From Streptomyces tibetensis (lineage in GTDB: Bacteria > Actinomycetota > Actinomycetes > Streptomycetales > Streptomycetaceae): 64,000 nt of DNA. Within the stretch, counting starts at the first letter, position 1, and each line of letters begins with the position of its first letter. Of the stretch, positions 51,288-60,375 are shown piece after piece. The position numbers and the translations under genes were made by a program. The notes below the pieces were generated by a model. It made no database searches. It was not told the DNA's origin and saw nothing but the letters and a program-made list of their open reading frames with translations. The DNA is taken from assembly GCF_007655005.1 (NCBI RefSeq), contig NZ_SZVW01000004.1, positions 310,001 through 374,000 on the forward strand, written 5' to 3'.

Positions 51288-52265
51288 ATGGCCGACAAGA
51301 TGGCACTGGCCAAGGCGATCAACGAGTCGCTGCGCCACGCCCTGGAGTCCGACCCCAAGGTCCTGATCATGGGCGAGGACGTCGGCAAGCTCGGCGGCGT
51401 CTTCCGGGTGACGGACGGCCTGCAGAAGGACTTCGGCGAGAGCCGCGTCATCGACACCCCGCTCGCCGAGTCGGGCATCGTCGGCACGGCGATCGGCCTG
51501 GCCCTGCGCGGCTACCGCCCGGTGGTGGAGATCCAGTTCGACGGCTTCGTCTTCCCGGCGTACGACCAGATCGTCACGCAGCTCGCGAAGATGCACGCCC
51601 GCTCGCTGGGCAAGGTCAAGCTCCCGGTCGTCGTGCGCATCCCCTACGGCGGCGGCATCGGCGCGGTCGAGCACCACTCGGAGTCCCCCGAGTCGCTCTT
51701 CGCGCACGTGGCGGGCCTGAAGGTGGTCAGCCCGTCGAACGCGTCGGACGCGTACTGGATGATGCAGCAGGCCATCCAGAGTGACGACCCGGTGATCTTC
51801 TTCGAGCCCAAGCGCCGCTACTGGGACAAGGGCGAGGTCAACGCGGAGGCGATCCCTGGCCCGCTGCACAAGGCCCAGGTGGTCCGCGAGGGCACCGACC
51901 TGACCCTGGCCGCCTACGGCCCGATGGTGAAGCTCTGTCAGGAGGTGGCCGACGCCGCCGCCGAGGAGGGCAAGAACCTGGAGGTCCTGGACCTGCGCTC
52001 GGTCTCCCCGCTCGACTTCGACTCGATCCAGGCGTCGGTGGAGAAGACCCGCCGCCTGGTCGTCGTCCACGAGGCCCCGGTGTTCTTCGGGTCGGGCGCG
52101 GAGATCGCCGCGCGGATCACGGAGCGCTGCTTCTACCACCTGGAGGCCCCGGTGCTCCGGGTCGGCGGCTACCACGCGCCGTACCCGCCGGCCCGCCTGG
52201 AGGAGGAGTACCTGCCGAACCTGGACCGGGTACTGGACGCCGTCGACCGCTCGCTGGCGTACTGA
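51288..52265 (+). CDS. bkdG: 2-oxoacid dehydrogenase E1 beta subunit (second bkd operon)
   Basis: 325 aa, the length reported for BkdG. Blocks: MGEDVGKLGGVFRVTDGL, DTPLAESGIVGTAIGLALRG, RIPYGGGIGAVEHHSES, VLDLRSVSPLDFDSI and VVVHEAPVFFGSGAEIAARI. ATG at 51288 lies one base after the bkdF stop, preceded by GAGGGGGGT. Closely similar to BkdB of the first operon over its whole length, as expected for an ancient duplication. Confidence 0.93.
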   Translation: MADKMALAKAINESLRHALESDPKVLIMGEDVGKLGGVFRVTDGLQKDFGESRVIDTPLAESGIVGTAIGLALRGYRPVVEIQFDGFVFPAYDQIVTQLAKMHARSLGKVKLPVVVRIPYGGGIGAVEHHSESPESLFAHVAGLKVVSPSNASDAYWMMQQAIQSDDPVIFFEPKRRYWDKGEVNAEAIPGPLHKAQVVREGTDLTLAAYGPMVKLCQEVADAAAEEGKNLEVLDLRSVSPLDFDSIQASVEKTRRLVVVHEAPVFFGSGAEIAARITERCFYHLEAPVLRVGGYHAPYPPARLEEEYLPNLDRVLDAVDRSLAY

Positions 52266-52275
52266 GGAGAGGGTC

Positions 52276-53733
52276 GTGACGACGATGACGGAAGCGTCCG
52301 TGCGCGAGTTCAAGATGCCCGACGTGGGCGAGGGACTCACCGAGGCCGAGATCCTCAAGTGGTACGTCCAGCCCGGCGACACGGTCACCGACGGCCAGGT
52401 GGTCTGCGAGGTCGAGACGGCGAAGGCGGCCGTCGAGCTGCCCATCCCGTACGACGGCGTGGTCCGGGACCTGCACTTCCCCGAGGGCACCACGGTCGAC
52501 GTGGGCACGGCGATCATCTCGGTGGACGTGGGCGGCGGCAGCGCCGCACCCGCGCCCGCCGCCGAACAGCCGGCCGCCGCGCAGCCCGCGGCAGCGGCTC
52601 CCGCCGAGGAGCCGAAGGCGGCGGGCTCGGGCCGCCAGCCGGTCCTGGTGGGGTACGGGGTGGCGGCCTCGTCCACCCGCCGCCGCCCCCGCAAGGGCCC
52701 GGAGGTCCCGGTCCCGCAGGTCTCGACGGCGATCCAGACGGAGCTGAACGGCCACGCGCCTGCGGCACCCGCAGCGCCCGCTCCCGCAGCGCCCGCCCCG
52801 GCGGCTCCGGCCGCTCCGGCGGGCGGGGAGCGCCCGCTGGCCAAGCCGCCCGTCCGCAAACTCGCCAAGGACCTGGGCGTCGACCTGACGACGGTCGTCC
52901 CGACCGGCCCGGACGGCATCATCACCCGCGAGGACGTGCACGCGGCGGTCGCCGCCGCCGTACCGGCGGCCCCCGAGCCGCAGGTCGCGCCCGCCCCCGC
53001 CGTGGCCCAGGCTCCGGCGTCGTACGACACCACGCGGGAGACCCGTATCCCGGTCAAGGGTGTCCGCAAGGCGACGGCGGCGGCGATGGTCGGCTCGGCG
53101 TTCACCGCGCCGCACGTCACGGAGTTCGTGACGGTCGACGTGACGCGCACGATGAAGCTGGTCGAGGAGCTGAAGGCCGACAAGGAGTTCGCGGGTCTGC
53201 GGGTGAACCCGCTGCTGCTGATCTCCAAGGCGCTGCTGGTCGCGATCCGGCGCAACCCGGACGTCAACGCGTCCTGGGACGAGGCCGCCCAGGAGATCGT
53301 GGTCAAGCACTACGTGAACCTGGGCATCGCGGCCGCGACCCCGCGGGGCCTGATCGTGCCGAACATCAAGGACGCCCACGCCCAGACGCTGCCGCAGCTG
53401 GCCCAGTCGCTGGGCGAGCTGGTGGCGACGGCCAGGGACGGAAAGACGTCCCCGGCGGCGATGCAGGGCGGCACGGTGACGATCACCAACGTCGGCGTCT
53501 TCGGCGTCGACACGGGCACGCCGATCCTCAACCCGGGCGAGTCCGCCATCCTCGCGGTCGGTGCGATCAAGCCGCAGCCGTGGGTCCACAAGGGCAAGGT
53601 GAAGCCCCGTCAGGTCACCACCCTGGCCCTGTCCTTCGACCACCGCCTGGTCGACGGCGAGCTGGGCTCGAAGGTCCTGGCCGACGTGGCGGCGATCCTG
53701 GAGCAGCCGAAGCGCCTGATCACCTGGGCGTGA
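52276..53733 (+). CDS. bkdH: 2-oxoacid dehydrogenase E2 acyltransferase (second bkd operon)
   Basis: 485 aa. N-terminal lipoyl domain with VETAKAAVELP (lipoyl Lys); Ala/Pro-rich linker (runs of PAAPAPAAP); subunit-binding domain (about 190-230, KPPVRKLAKDLGVDL, GPDGIITREDV); catalytic domain with SFDHRLVDGELGSKVL carrying the catalytic His, and NVGVFGVDTGTPILNPGESAIL. GTG at 52276 follows GAGGAGAGGG. A hairpin terminator (53743-53777) follows. Confidence 0.93.
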   Translation: MTTMTEASVREFKMPDVGEGLTEAEILKWYVQPGDTVTDGQVVCEVETAKAAVELPIPYDGVVRDLHFPEGTTVDVGTAIISVDVGGGSAAPAPAAEQPAAAQPAAAAPAEEPKAAGSGRQPVLVGYGVAASSTRRRPRKGPEVPVPQVSTAIQTELNGHAPAAPAAPAPAAPAPAAPAAPAGGERPLAKPPVRKLAKDLGVDLTTVVPTGPDGIITREDVHAAVAAAVPAAPEPQVAPAPAVAQAPASYDTTRETRIPVKGVRKATAAAMVGSAFTAPHVTEFVTVDVTRTMKLVEELKADKEFAGLRVNPLLLISKALLVAIRRNPDVNASWDEAAQEIVVKHYVNLGIAAATPRGLIVPNIKDAHAQTLPQLAQSLGELVATARDGKTSPAAMQGGTVTITNVGVFGVDTGTPILNPGESAILAVGAIKPQPWVHKGKVKPRQVTTLALSFDHRLVDGELGSKVLADVAAILEQPKRLITWA

Positions 53734-53742
53734 GCCGACTGC

Positions 53743-53777
53743 GGCGGCCCCCTGCCCCTTTCGGGCGGGGGGCCGCC
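53743..53777 (+). terminator. bkdFGH terminator
   Basis: GGCGGCCCCC (53743-53752) pairs with GGGGGCCGCC (53768-53777), extended by TGCCC/GGGC around TTTC. Confidence 0.75.
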
Positions 53778-53980
53778 GGCGTCTGTACGGAGGTGAACCA
53801 GAGGTTCTCCGACGATCACAACAATCTCCTGGAACCCACCCGAGAACCGCACAGTAAGCGGTTTATCCGGACATACGATCAACCTCACCACGAGATCGAC
53901 CACTCGCCCGGCGTCCCGGGGGAGTCCGGTTCCGGGCTGCGACGGGCGCGGTCACTCCCTCGAAAGCGAGTGAACCCCCC

Positions 53981-56215
53981 ATGCGCGATGCGATGGTGCT
54001 CAAGGCCCAGAGATTCGTGAACTCCGTCTACGGCGGCCGTACCGGCACGACCGTGCAGGAGACCGGCGAGGCCGACTGGCCGACCCTGTACGCCCTGACC
54101 CGCGCCCTGCAGTACGAGTTGGGCATCACGGCGTTCTCCGACAACTTCGGCCCCACCACGCTCAGCACCCTGACCGCCAAGTACCCGAAGCTCGACGCCG
54201 ACACCGCCCCCTCGCCCGACTTCTGCCGCATCATCCAGGCCGGCCTGTACTGCAAGGGCTACGACGGCGGCGACCTCGACGGCACGTACGGCACCCGGGT
54301 GCAGGAGGCCGTCACCCGGCTCAAGACCGACATGGGCGTGGCACAGGCCTACCCCGGGGCCGCCTTGACGCCCAAGGTCTTCAAGGCGCTGCTGACGATG
54401 GACTCCTACGTCCCCGGCGCCTCGGGCACCGGACAGGCGCGGGCCGTCCAGCAGTGGCTCAACGGCCGCTACGTGAACCGGCAGGACTTCTTCGTCATCG
54501 CCTGCGACGGGCTCGTGTCCCGGGACACCGCCAAGGCGCTGCTCTTCGGCGTGCAGTACGAGCTGGGCATGGCGGACGGCACCGCCAACGGCAACTTCGG
54601 GCCCGGCACCCAGTCGGGACTGAAGTCACATCCCGTGGCCCAGGGGGACAAGGGCGTCTTCGTCCAGCTCTTCTCCGCCGGGATGGTCCTGAACCGGCGT
54701 CCCGCCGCCCTCACCGACACCTTCGACTCCTCCCTCGCCGCTGCCGTCCGGGCCTTCCAGACCTTCGTGGCGCTCCCGGCCACGGGCGACGGCGACTTCG
54801 CCACCTTCGCCTCCCTGCTGGCCTCCTTCGGCGACCAGTCCCGCCCCGCCAAGGCCTGCGACACCGTCGCCCGGGTCACCCCGGCCCGGGCGGCGTCGCT
54901 CAAGGCGGCCGGGATCGCGTACGTCGGCCGCTACCTCACCAACCCGAGTGCCACCTCCCTTCCGGAGAAGGCCATCCAGCCGGGTGAGCTGGACACCTTC
55001 GCCCAGCAGGGCCTGCGCTGCTTCCCGATCTACCAGACCGTCAACAACGACGCCTCGGACTTCGACTACGTCGCCGGGCGGACCGCCGGGTACGCGGCGG
55101 TCAACGCCGCCCGCGACCACGGCTTCCGGCGGGGCACCAGGATCTTCTTCGCCGTCGACTTCGACGCGGTCGACGCCGAGATCACCGCGAACGTCCTGCC
55201 CCACTTCAAGGGCGTCAAGGAGGCGATGGCGGACTCCGGCCACCCGTACGAGATCGGGGTCTACGGCTCCCGCAACGTGTGCGCACGGGTCGGCGCGGCC
55301 GGCTACTCGACGGCGAGTTTCGTCGCCGGCATGTCCGCGGGCTTCGAAGGCAACGCCGGGCACCCGCTGCCCGGGGACTGGGCCTATGACCAGTTCGTCG
55401 TCCGCACCCTCGGCTCCGGGGACGGGCAGTTGGAGACCGACGCCGACATCGCCTCGGGGCGGGACACCGGGCAGGGCGCGTTCGACCGGCCGCGGCCCGC
55501 CGTCCCCGACGTCGCCTTCGACGCGCGTCAGGTGCCGGCGCTGCGGGCCGACCTCGCGCGCTACATGCGCTCGATCGGCCGGCCGGACACGGGCGGCGTC
55601 GGCGGCGACGCGCGGCTCTACACCAACGCGCAGGCGGTCGCGGCGATCCAGGACCAGGACGGGCTGATCACGGAGCTGTCGACGACGTACTCGATGCGCA
55701 AGGCGCTGATCCAGACGGCTCTCTACTGGTCCCTGCGCGACTACGACCTCGCCGCCCAGTCCGCCGACCAGCAGGTCGCCGACCACCACCTCACCGGCTC
55801 GGGCCCGGTCAGGGACTCGCACACGGGCATCGGCGAGATCAGCGCTGCCGACGCCATCCAGGCCTGGAACCACTGCATCGGCTGGGGTCTGGCCACCGGC
55901 GACCACCGCGACCCGGCCAAGGACGCCGACCTGTGGACCGTGTGGCAGCAGCTGAACAAGGACAACGCGTTCAGCGTGCGCACCGCGGCCCTGATCCACC
56001 TGTGGGGCACCCGCGGCAGGCCCGGCGGGCAACTGCCTCCGGGCGACCGCGTCACCACCCCGCGGTCCATGCGCCTCGACCTCGTCGAGTTCGAGATCAC
56101 CGAACTCCTGCGCCGCTACCGGGCCTGGGACCCCGACGTGGACTCCCAGACGCACCAGAGCCTGGCCGTCTACCAGATCTTCGAGAAGTACAACAGCATC
56201 CTCCGCAACGCCTGA
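53981..56215 (+). CDS. Peptidoglycan-binding and DUF1906 glycoside-hydrolase-like protein
   Basis: 744 aa, no signal peptide or membrane helix. Two peptidoglycan-binding-like regions (about 10-130, with FGPTTLSTL and YCKGYDGGDLDGTYGTRVQEAV; about 145-285, with NGNFGPGTQSGL and FDSSLAAAVRAFQ). Then a DUF1906 domain (about 297-500) with IAYVGRYL, IYQTVNNDASDF, GTRIFFAVDFDAVDAEI and YEIGVYGSRNVC, a TIM-barrel of lysozyme-like kin. The C-terminal about 230 residues (FDARQVPALRADLARYM, YSMRKALIQTALYWSLRDYDLAAQ) are not recognised. No SD precedes the ATG; a small hairpin lies just upstream. Without an export signal it may leave by lysis or a non-classical route. Confidence 0.82.
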   Translation: MRDAMVLKAQRFVNSVYGGRTGTTVQETGEADWPTLYALTRALQYELGITAFSDNFGPTTLSTLTAKYPKLDADTAPSPDFCRIIQAGLYCKGYDGGDLDGTYGTRVQEAVTRLKTDMGVAQAYPGAALTPKVFKALLTMDSYVPGASGTGQARAVQQWLNGRYVNRQDFFVIACDGLVSRDTAKALLFGVQYELGMADGTANGNFGPGTQSGLKSHPVAQGDKGVFVQLFSAGMVLNRRPAALTDTFDSSLAAAVRAFQTFVALPATGDGDFATFASLLASFGDQSRPAKACDTVARVTPARAASLKAAGIAYVGRYLTNPSATSLPEKAIQPGELDTFAQQGLRCFPIYQTVNNDASDFDYVAGRTAGYAAVNAARDHGFRRGTRIFFAVDFDAVDAEITANVLPHFKGVKEAMADSGHPYEIGVYGSRNVCARVGAAGYSTASFVAGMSAGFEGNAGHPLPGDWAYDQFVVRTLGSGDGQLETDADIASGRDTGQGAFDRPRPAVPDVAFDARQVPALRADLARYMRSIGRPDTGGVGGDARLYTNAQAVAAIQDQDGLITELSTTYSMRKALIQTALYWSLRDYDLAAQSADQQVADHHLTGSGPVRDSHTGIGEISAADAIQAWNHCIGWGLATGDHRDPAKDADLWTVWQQLNKDNAFSVRTAALIHLWGTRGRPGGQLPPGDRVTTPRSMRLDLVEFEITELLRRYRAWDPDVDSQTHQSLAVYQIFEKYNSILRNA

Positions 56216-56251
56216 GCGCGTGTGCGCCGAGAACGTCAGGAAGAGACTCCG

Positions 56252-57067
56252 TTGAAGCTCAACCTCCCCCGCATGCCCCGCAGATCACCGGTGCCCGGCA
56301 CCGGGCACCGCCGTGTCCTGTCCCGCCGTGCGTTGCTCGGCCGGATCGCCGCCGTCGGCGGTGCCGTGGGCGTCGCCGCCCTGCCCCTGTCCCAGTTCCT
56401 GTCCCAGGCGTACGCGGACGCGCACAACCCCATCCCGGCCCGCGTACGGGACGCCCTGCGCAGCGCGCAGGACCGGACCCGGCGCGTGCTGGCCGGCTCG
56501 CGCTCCCACAACGGCTGGGAGATGGAGAACGTCGCCGACGACGGCGGCACCGTCTACACCCGCCCCGTTCCCGGCACCCCGCTCACGGGCGTCGCCGTGC
56601 GCATGGGCGACGTGGAGACCGTCCTCGTCCACCTGGTGCGCCGGTTCCACTACGAGGTCGACCCGTTGCGCCGGGGTGACGTCGTCGGATGGCACGACCC
56701 GGCCGGCCTCGCCAGGAGCCGGCCCGAGTCCAACCTGGCGTCCGGCACGGCCGTGCGGATCCGGCCCGGCTTCTACCCGCGCGGCGCCCGGGGCGGCTTC
56801 TTCCCGCAGCAGGAGGTCGTGATCCGCGACATTCTCGCCGAGCTCGACGGCGTGGTCCGCTGGGGCGGCGACGACCGTACGCCCGACGAGTCGCTGTTCG
56901 GCATCGACGTACGCCCGGACGACCAGCGGCTGGTCCGGGTCGCGGCGCGGATCCGCGGCTGGCAGCTGGAGCCGGGGGCCGGTGCGGGAACCCCGGTGAA
57001 CGTGCTGTCGGGCGTCCGGCGCAAGGCGGCCCGGGCGCTGGAGCGCCGACAGCGCACCGCGGCATGA
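56252..57067 (+). CDS. Tat-exported protein of unknown function
   Basis: 271 aa from TTG 56252, which has AGGAAGAG at 6-7 nt; an ATG at 56273 is too far from the SD. The N-terminus has a twin-arginine signal: basic region, SRRALLGR, hydrophobic core IAAVGGAVGVAALPL and AxA-type end QAYADA. The mature part (about 210 residues) includes FHYEVDPLRRGDVVGWHD and ASGTAVRIRPGFYPRGARGG, suggesting a small folded domain, perhaps with a His/Asp pair, but no family is assigned by eye. It follows the DUF1906 gene by 36 bp and is probably cotranscribed, so wall-related function is inferred. Confidence 0.75.
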   Translation: MKLNLPRMPRRSPVPGTGHRRVLSRRALLGRIAAVGGAVGVAALPLSQFLSQAYADAHNPIPARVRDALRSAQDRTRRVLAGSRSHNGWEMENVADDGGTVYTRPVPGTPLTGVAVRMGDVETVLVHLVRRFHYEVDPLRRGDVVGWHDPAGLARSRPESNLASGTAVRIRPGFYPRGARGGFFPQQEVVIRDILAELDGVVRWGGDDRTPDESLFGIDVRPDDQRLVRVAARIRGWQLEPGAGAGTPVNVLSGVRRKAARALERRQRTAA

Positions 57068-57196
57068 CCTCCGTATGACGGGGATTGCCGTAGGACGGGG
57101 ACAGCCGTATGACGGGGGCTGCCTTGACGGGGACTGCCGTATGACGAAGACGGCGTATGACGAAGACGGCGTATGACGAAGACGGCGTATGACGAA
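57068..57196. repeat. Tandem repeats downstream of the Tat-protein gene
   Basis: First, degenerate units of GCCGTATGACGGGGA (57070-57140). Then four nearly identical 16-bp units CGGCGTATGACGAAGA (about 57136-57196). The array begins at the stop codon and ends at the terminator hairpin. Confidence 0.82.
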
Positions 57197-57229
57197 GGGG
57201 GCTCCGCCGCGGTGTGCGGCGGAGCCCCC
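57197..57229. terminator. Bidirectional terminator
   Basis: Perfect 14-bp stem, 57197-57210 with 57216-57229, between the convergent Tat-protein and carboxypeptidase genes. Confidence 0.88.
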
Positions 57230-57252
57230 TGCGTTGTCTTGCTCGTGCCGTC

Positions 57253-58152
57253 CTACCTGGTGAAGCCGTAGTTGAGCAGCTTCGTCGCGTCCGCCTTGCG
57301 GGCGTCCAGGCCGGTCGAGGCGAGGACCGTGCCGATGACCGTCTTGCCGCTGCGGGTGGCGGCGAAGACCAGGCAGTACTTCGCCTCCGGGCCGGAGCCG
57401 GTCTTCACGCCGATCGCACCGCTGTAGCTGCCGAGCAGCGGGTTGGTGTTCTCCCACGGCGCCATCGTCCGCGTACCGCCGGACCTGGTGGTCGTCTTCG
57501 CCGTGTACTTCTTGGTCTTGACGACCGTGCGGAACGAGGAGTTCTTCATCGCCGCGCTGGCGAGCTTGGTGAGGTCGCGCGGCGTGGAGTAGTTGGCGCC
57601 GTGGCCGATGCCGTCGAACGAGTCGAAGTGGGTGTTCTTCAGACCCAGGTTCTGGGCGGTGGTGTTCATCTTGCCGATGAACGACTTCACGCGCGCCGCG
57701 CGGGTCGAGCCCGCGCCGAACTTGTCGGCGAGCGCGTACGCCGCGTCGCAGCCGGACGGGAGCATCAGCCCGTACAGCAGCTGGCGGACGGTGACCTTGT
57801 CACCGACGATCAGCTTCGCGTTGGACGCGTAGTTGTTGTCGACGATGTAGTCGCTGTACGCCTTCTGGATCGTGACCTTGCTGTCCAGGTTCAGGTTCGA
57901 CTGCTTCAGCACCACCAGCGCGGTCATGATCTTGGTGGTCGAGCCGGTCGAGCGGCGCGTGTCGGCCGCCTTGGTGTACAGGGACTTGCCGGTCGCGTTG
58001 TTCATCACATAGCCGCCCTTGGCGGCGATGGAGGGCGCCGAGGCGGCCTGCGCCGGCGCGACGGTGAGGGCACCGGTCGCGAGCATGGCGCCGGTGGTGA
58101 CGGCGACGGCCGCGGCTCTGCGGAGACGAGTGCCCTTAATGCCGGTTATCAA
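57253..58152 (-). CDS. D-alanyl-D-alanine carboxypeptidase (serine-type, PBP5-like)
   Basis: 299 aa from TTG 58152 (GGGG upstream; the longer frame to 58224 lacks SD and a plausible N-terminus). A signal peptide (GTRLRRAAAVAVTTGAMLATGALTV, cleaved after AQA) exports it. Active-site motifs: SxxK in GSTTKIMTAL, SxN in LPSGCDAAY as SGC, and KTG in GVKTGSGPEA. SGC in place of SGN is common in this actinobacterial group. It trims the terminal D-Ala of stem peptides and thus limits cross-linking. No C-terminal amphipathic anchor is seen. It fits the cell-wall theme of the window. Confidence 0.92.
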   Translation of the reverse strand: MITGIKGTRLRRAAAVAVTTGAMLATGALTVAPAQAASAPSIAAKGGYVMNNATGKSLYTKAADTRRSTGSTTKIMTALVVLKQSNLNLDSKVTIQKAYSDYIVDNNYASNAKLIVGDKVTVRQLLYGLMLPSGCDAAYALADKFGAGSTRAARVKSFIGKMNTTAQNLGLKNTHFDSFDGIGHGANYSTPRDLTKLASAAMKNSSFRTVVKTKKYTAKTTTRSGGTRTMAPWENTNPLLGSYSGAIGVKTGSGPEAKYCLVFAATRSGKTVIGTVLASTGLDARKADATKLLNYGFTR

Positions 58153-58360
58153 GTGAAGTACCCCAATTGCGTCGAATGCCTCAACGGTGCGGCCGAGTTG
58201 AGGACGAGGGGAAAGGGGCCGCACGTGTCTGACTCGTAACTAGCACACGTGGTTGTGCTGTTGCCGAGGGGGATCCCCCCTTTGCCACGGATGTGTGACA
58301 TTCAAGTCCGCATACTGGACGTATCCCTCCATGCGTACCTGTTGTATCTATGCTGTCCGC

Positions 58361-59011
58361 ATGACCCTGGCCGTGAAGCAACCGCCCGCCGCCGACCGCG
58401 TCTACGCCCATGTCAAACAGGGCGTCCTGGAGCGCCGGTACGAGGGCGGGGCCCTCCTCACCGAGGGCGAGCTCGCCGAAGCCGTCGGAGTGTCGCGCAC
58501 GCCGGTCCGCGAGGCGCTGCTCCGGCTGGAGGCCGAGGGACTCATCCGGCTCTACCCGAAGAAGGGCGCACTCGTCCTGCCCGTCTCGGCACAGGAGATC
58601 GCCGACGTCATCGAGACCCGGCTGCTCGTCGAGGAGCACGCGGCGCGCAAGGCCGTGCCCGCGCCCGCCGGGCTCATCGAGCGTTTGGAGGAGCTGCTGG
58701 CCCGGCAGAAGCAGCAGGCCGCCGCCGGCGACTACGCCGGCGCCGCCGTCACCGACCGCTGCTTCCACGCCGAGATCGTCCGCAGCGGCGGCAACGAGAT
58801 CCTCTCCCGCCTCTACGACCAGCTGCGCGACCGTCAGCTCCGGATGGGCGTCGCCATCATGCACTCCCACCCCGACCGCCTCGCGAAGACGCTCGCCGAG
58901 CACGGGGAGATCCTCGACGCGCTGCGCTCCGACGACGCGGAGACGGCCGTCGGTCTCGTCCGGCGGCACATCGGCTGGTTCTCGCACCTGGCCCGGGGAG
59001 AGGTCCGATGA
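58361..59011 (+). CDS. GntR-family regulator (FadR/FCD subfamily)
   Basis: 216 aa. GntR winged helix (about 10-75): VYAHVKQGVLERRYEGGALLTEGELAEAVGVSRTPVREAL-type region; then an FCD ligand domain (about 85-205) with VIETRLLVEEHAAR, TDRCFHAEIVRSGGN, and AEHGEILDALRSDDAETAV containing the His/Asp metal-binding positions. It is coupled to the MFS gene by an ATGA overlap, so it probably responds to a substrate of that transporter. GTCCGCAT occurs twice upstream (58307 and 58355), possibly an operator half-site. The ATG at 58361 has no clear SD. Confidence 0.9.
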   Translation: MTLAVKQPPAADRVYAHVKQGVLERRYEGGALLTEGELAEAVGVSRTPVREALLRLEAEGLIRLYPKKGALVLPVSAQEIADVIETRLLVEEHAARKAVPAPAGLIERLEELLARQKQQAAAGDYAGAAVTDRCFHAEIVRSGGNEILSRLYDQLRDRQLRMGVAIMHSHPDRLAKTLAEHGEILDALRSDDAETAVGLVRRHIGWFSHLARGEVR

Positions 59012-60303
59012 GCACCACCGCGATACCCGGTGAGCCGCCGGGTGGGCGCAGGGCGCTGGCCGTGTGGGGCACGGGCGTCTCGGTCTACTTCGTCGCGGTC
59101 ATCTTCCGCACGTCCCTGGGCGTGGCCGGCCTCGACGCCGCCGACCGCTTCCACGTCAACGCCTCGGCCCTCTCCACCTTCTCCATCCTCCAGCTGCTGG
59201 TCTACGCGGGCATGCAGATCCCCGTCGGCCTGCTGGTCGACCGGCTCGGCACCAAGAAGGTGCTGGCGCTCGGCGCGGTGCTGTTCACCGCCGGGCAACT
59301 GGGCTTCGCCTTCTCCCCGTCGTACGGCACGGCGCTCGCCTCCCGGGCGCTGCTCGGCTGCGGTGACGCGCTGACGTTCATCAGCGTGCTGCGCCTGGGC
59401 AGCCGCTGGTTCCCGGCCCGGCGCGGGCCGCTGGTCGCCCAGTTCGCGGGACTGGTCGGCATGGCCGGCAACCTCGTCTCCACGCTCGTGCTGGCCCGGC
59501 TGCTGCACGGCATCGGCTGGACGGCGGCGTTCGCGGGCAGCGCGGCCGCCGGGGCCGTGGTGCTCGTCCTGGTGCTGCTGTTCCTCAAGGACCACCCGGA
59601 GGGCCAGGAGCCCGAGCCGCTTCCGCACCAGGGCGCGGCCTACGTGCGGCGTCAGATCGCCGCCTCCTGGCGGGAGCCCGGGACGCGGCTCGGCCTCTGG
59701 GTGCACTTCACCACCCAGTTCCCGGCGATGGTGTTCCTGCTGCTGTGGGGGCTGCCGTTCCTGGTCGAGGCGCAGGGGCTGTCCCGGGCGGTGGCCGGTG
59801 AACTGCTCACCCTCGTCGTGCTGTCGAACATGGTGGTGGGCCTGGTCTACGGCCAGATCGTCGCGCGGCACCACGAGGCCCGGCTGCCGCTCGCGCTCGG
59901 CACGGTCGGTGCGACGGCGGCCCTGTGGGCGGCCACCCTCGCCTACCCCGGCCCGCACGCCCCGATGTGGCTGCTGATCGTGCTGTGCACGGTGCTCGGG
60001 GCGTGCGGACCGGCGTCGATGATCGGCTTCGACTTCGCCCGCCCGGCCAACCCGCCCGAACGGCAGGGCACCGCCTCCGGCATCACCAACATGGGCGGCT
60101 TCGTGGCCTCCATGACCACGCTGCTCGCGATCGGCGTCCTCCTGGACGCCACCGGCGACGACTACTCCCTGGCCTTTTCGGTGGTGTTCGTGCTCCAGGC
60201 GCTCGGCGTCTCCCAGATCCTGCGGCTGCGCGGGCGGGCGCAACGTCGGGAGCGGGAGCGGCTGGTGGCGAGCCGGGTGGAGACGGTGCACGTGCCGGCG
60301 TGA
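59008..60303 (+). CDS. MFS transporter
   Basis: 431 aa, about twelve membrane segments with a charged central loop (about 200-225, FLKDHPEGQEPEPLPHQG). The motif LLVDRLGTKKVLALGAVLF between segments 2 and 3 is the MFS motif A. Overlap with the GntR gene indicates one transcript. Substrate unknown; FCD-GntR/MFS pairs often handle organic acids, which is inference. Confidence 0.92.
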   Translation: MSTTAIPGEPPGGRRALAVWGTGVSVYFVAVIFRTSLGVAGLDAADRFHVNASALSTFSILQLLVYAGMQIPVGLLVDRLGTKKVLALGAVLFTAGQLGFAFSPSYGTALASRALLGCGDALTFISVLRLGSRWFPARRGPLVAQFAGLVGMAGNLVSTLVLARLLHGIGWTAAFAGSAAAGAVVLVLVLLFLKDHPEGQEPEPLPHQGAAYVRRQIAASWREPGTRLGLWVHFTTQFPAMVFLLLWGLPFLVEAQGLSRAVAGELLTLVVLSNMVVGLVYGQIVARHHEARLPLALGTVGATAALWAATLAYPGPHAPMWLLIVLCTVLGACGPASMIGFDFARPANPPERQGTASGITNMGGFVASMTTLLAIGVLLDATGDDYSLAFSVVFVLQALGVSQILRLRGRAQRRERERLVASRVETVHVPA

Positions 60304-60375
60304 GGTTCGGCAGGTGATCGGCCGGCGGGAGGTTCGTCAGGTGGTTGGCCGGCGGGAGGTTCGTCAGGCGGTTGG
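60304..60375. repeat. 27-bp tandem repeat at convergent gene ends
   Basis: Units of 27 bp (60304-60330, 60331-60357, partial 60358-60375) with a few changes, core GGTTCGTCAGGTGGTTGG. It starts at the MFS stop and includes the stop and last codons of the methyltransferase gene. Confidence 0.8.

Noticed and set aside
50090..53733. Second operon as pyruvate dehydrogenase (pdhABC)
   Set aside because: Not excluded biochemically, but the alpha/beta split E1, the lengths, and the spacing to bkdABC match bkdFGH; actinobacterial pyruvate dehydrogenase usually uses a single-chain AceE.
53875..53980. Riboswitch before the DUF1906 gene
   Set aside because: Only a short stem-loop (CACTC/GAGTG) is visible; no conserved riboswitch core such as the ydaO or cobalamin pattern was recognised.
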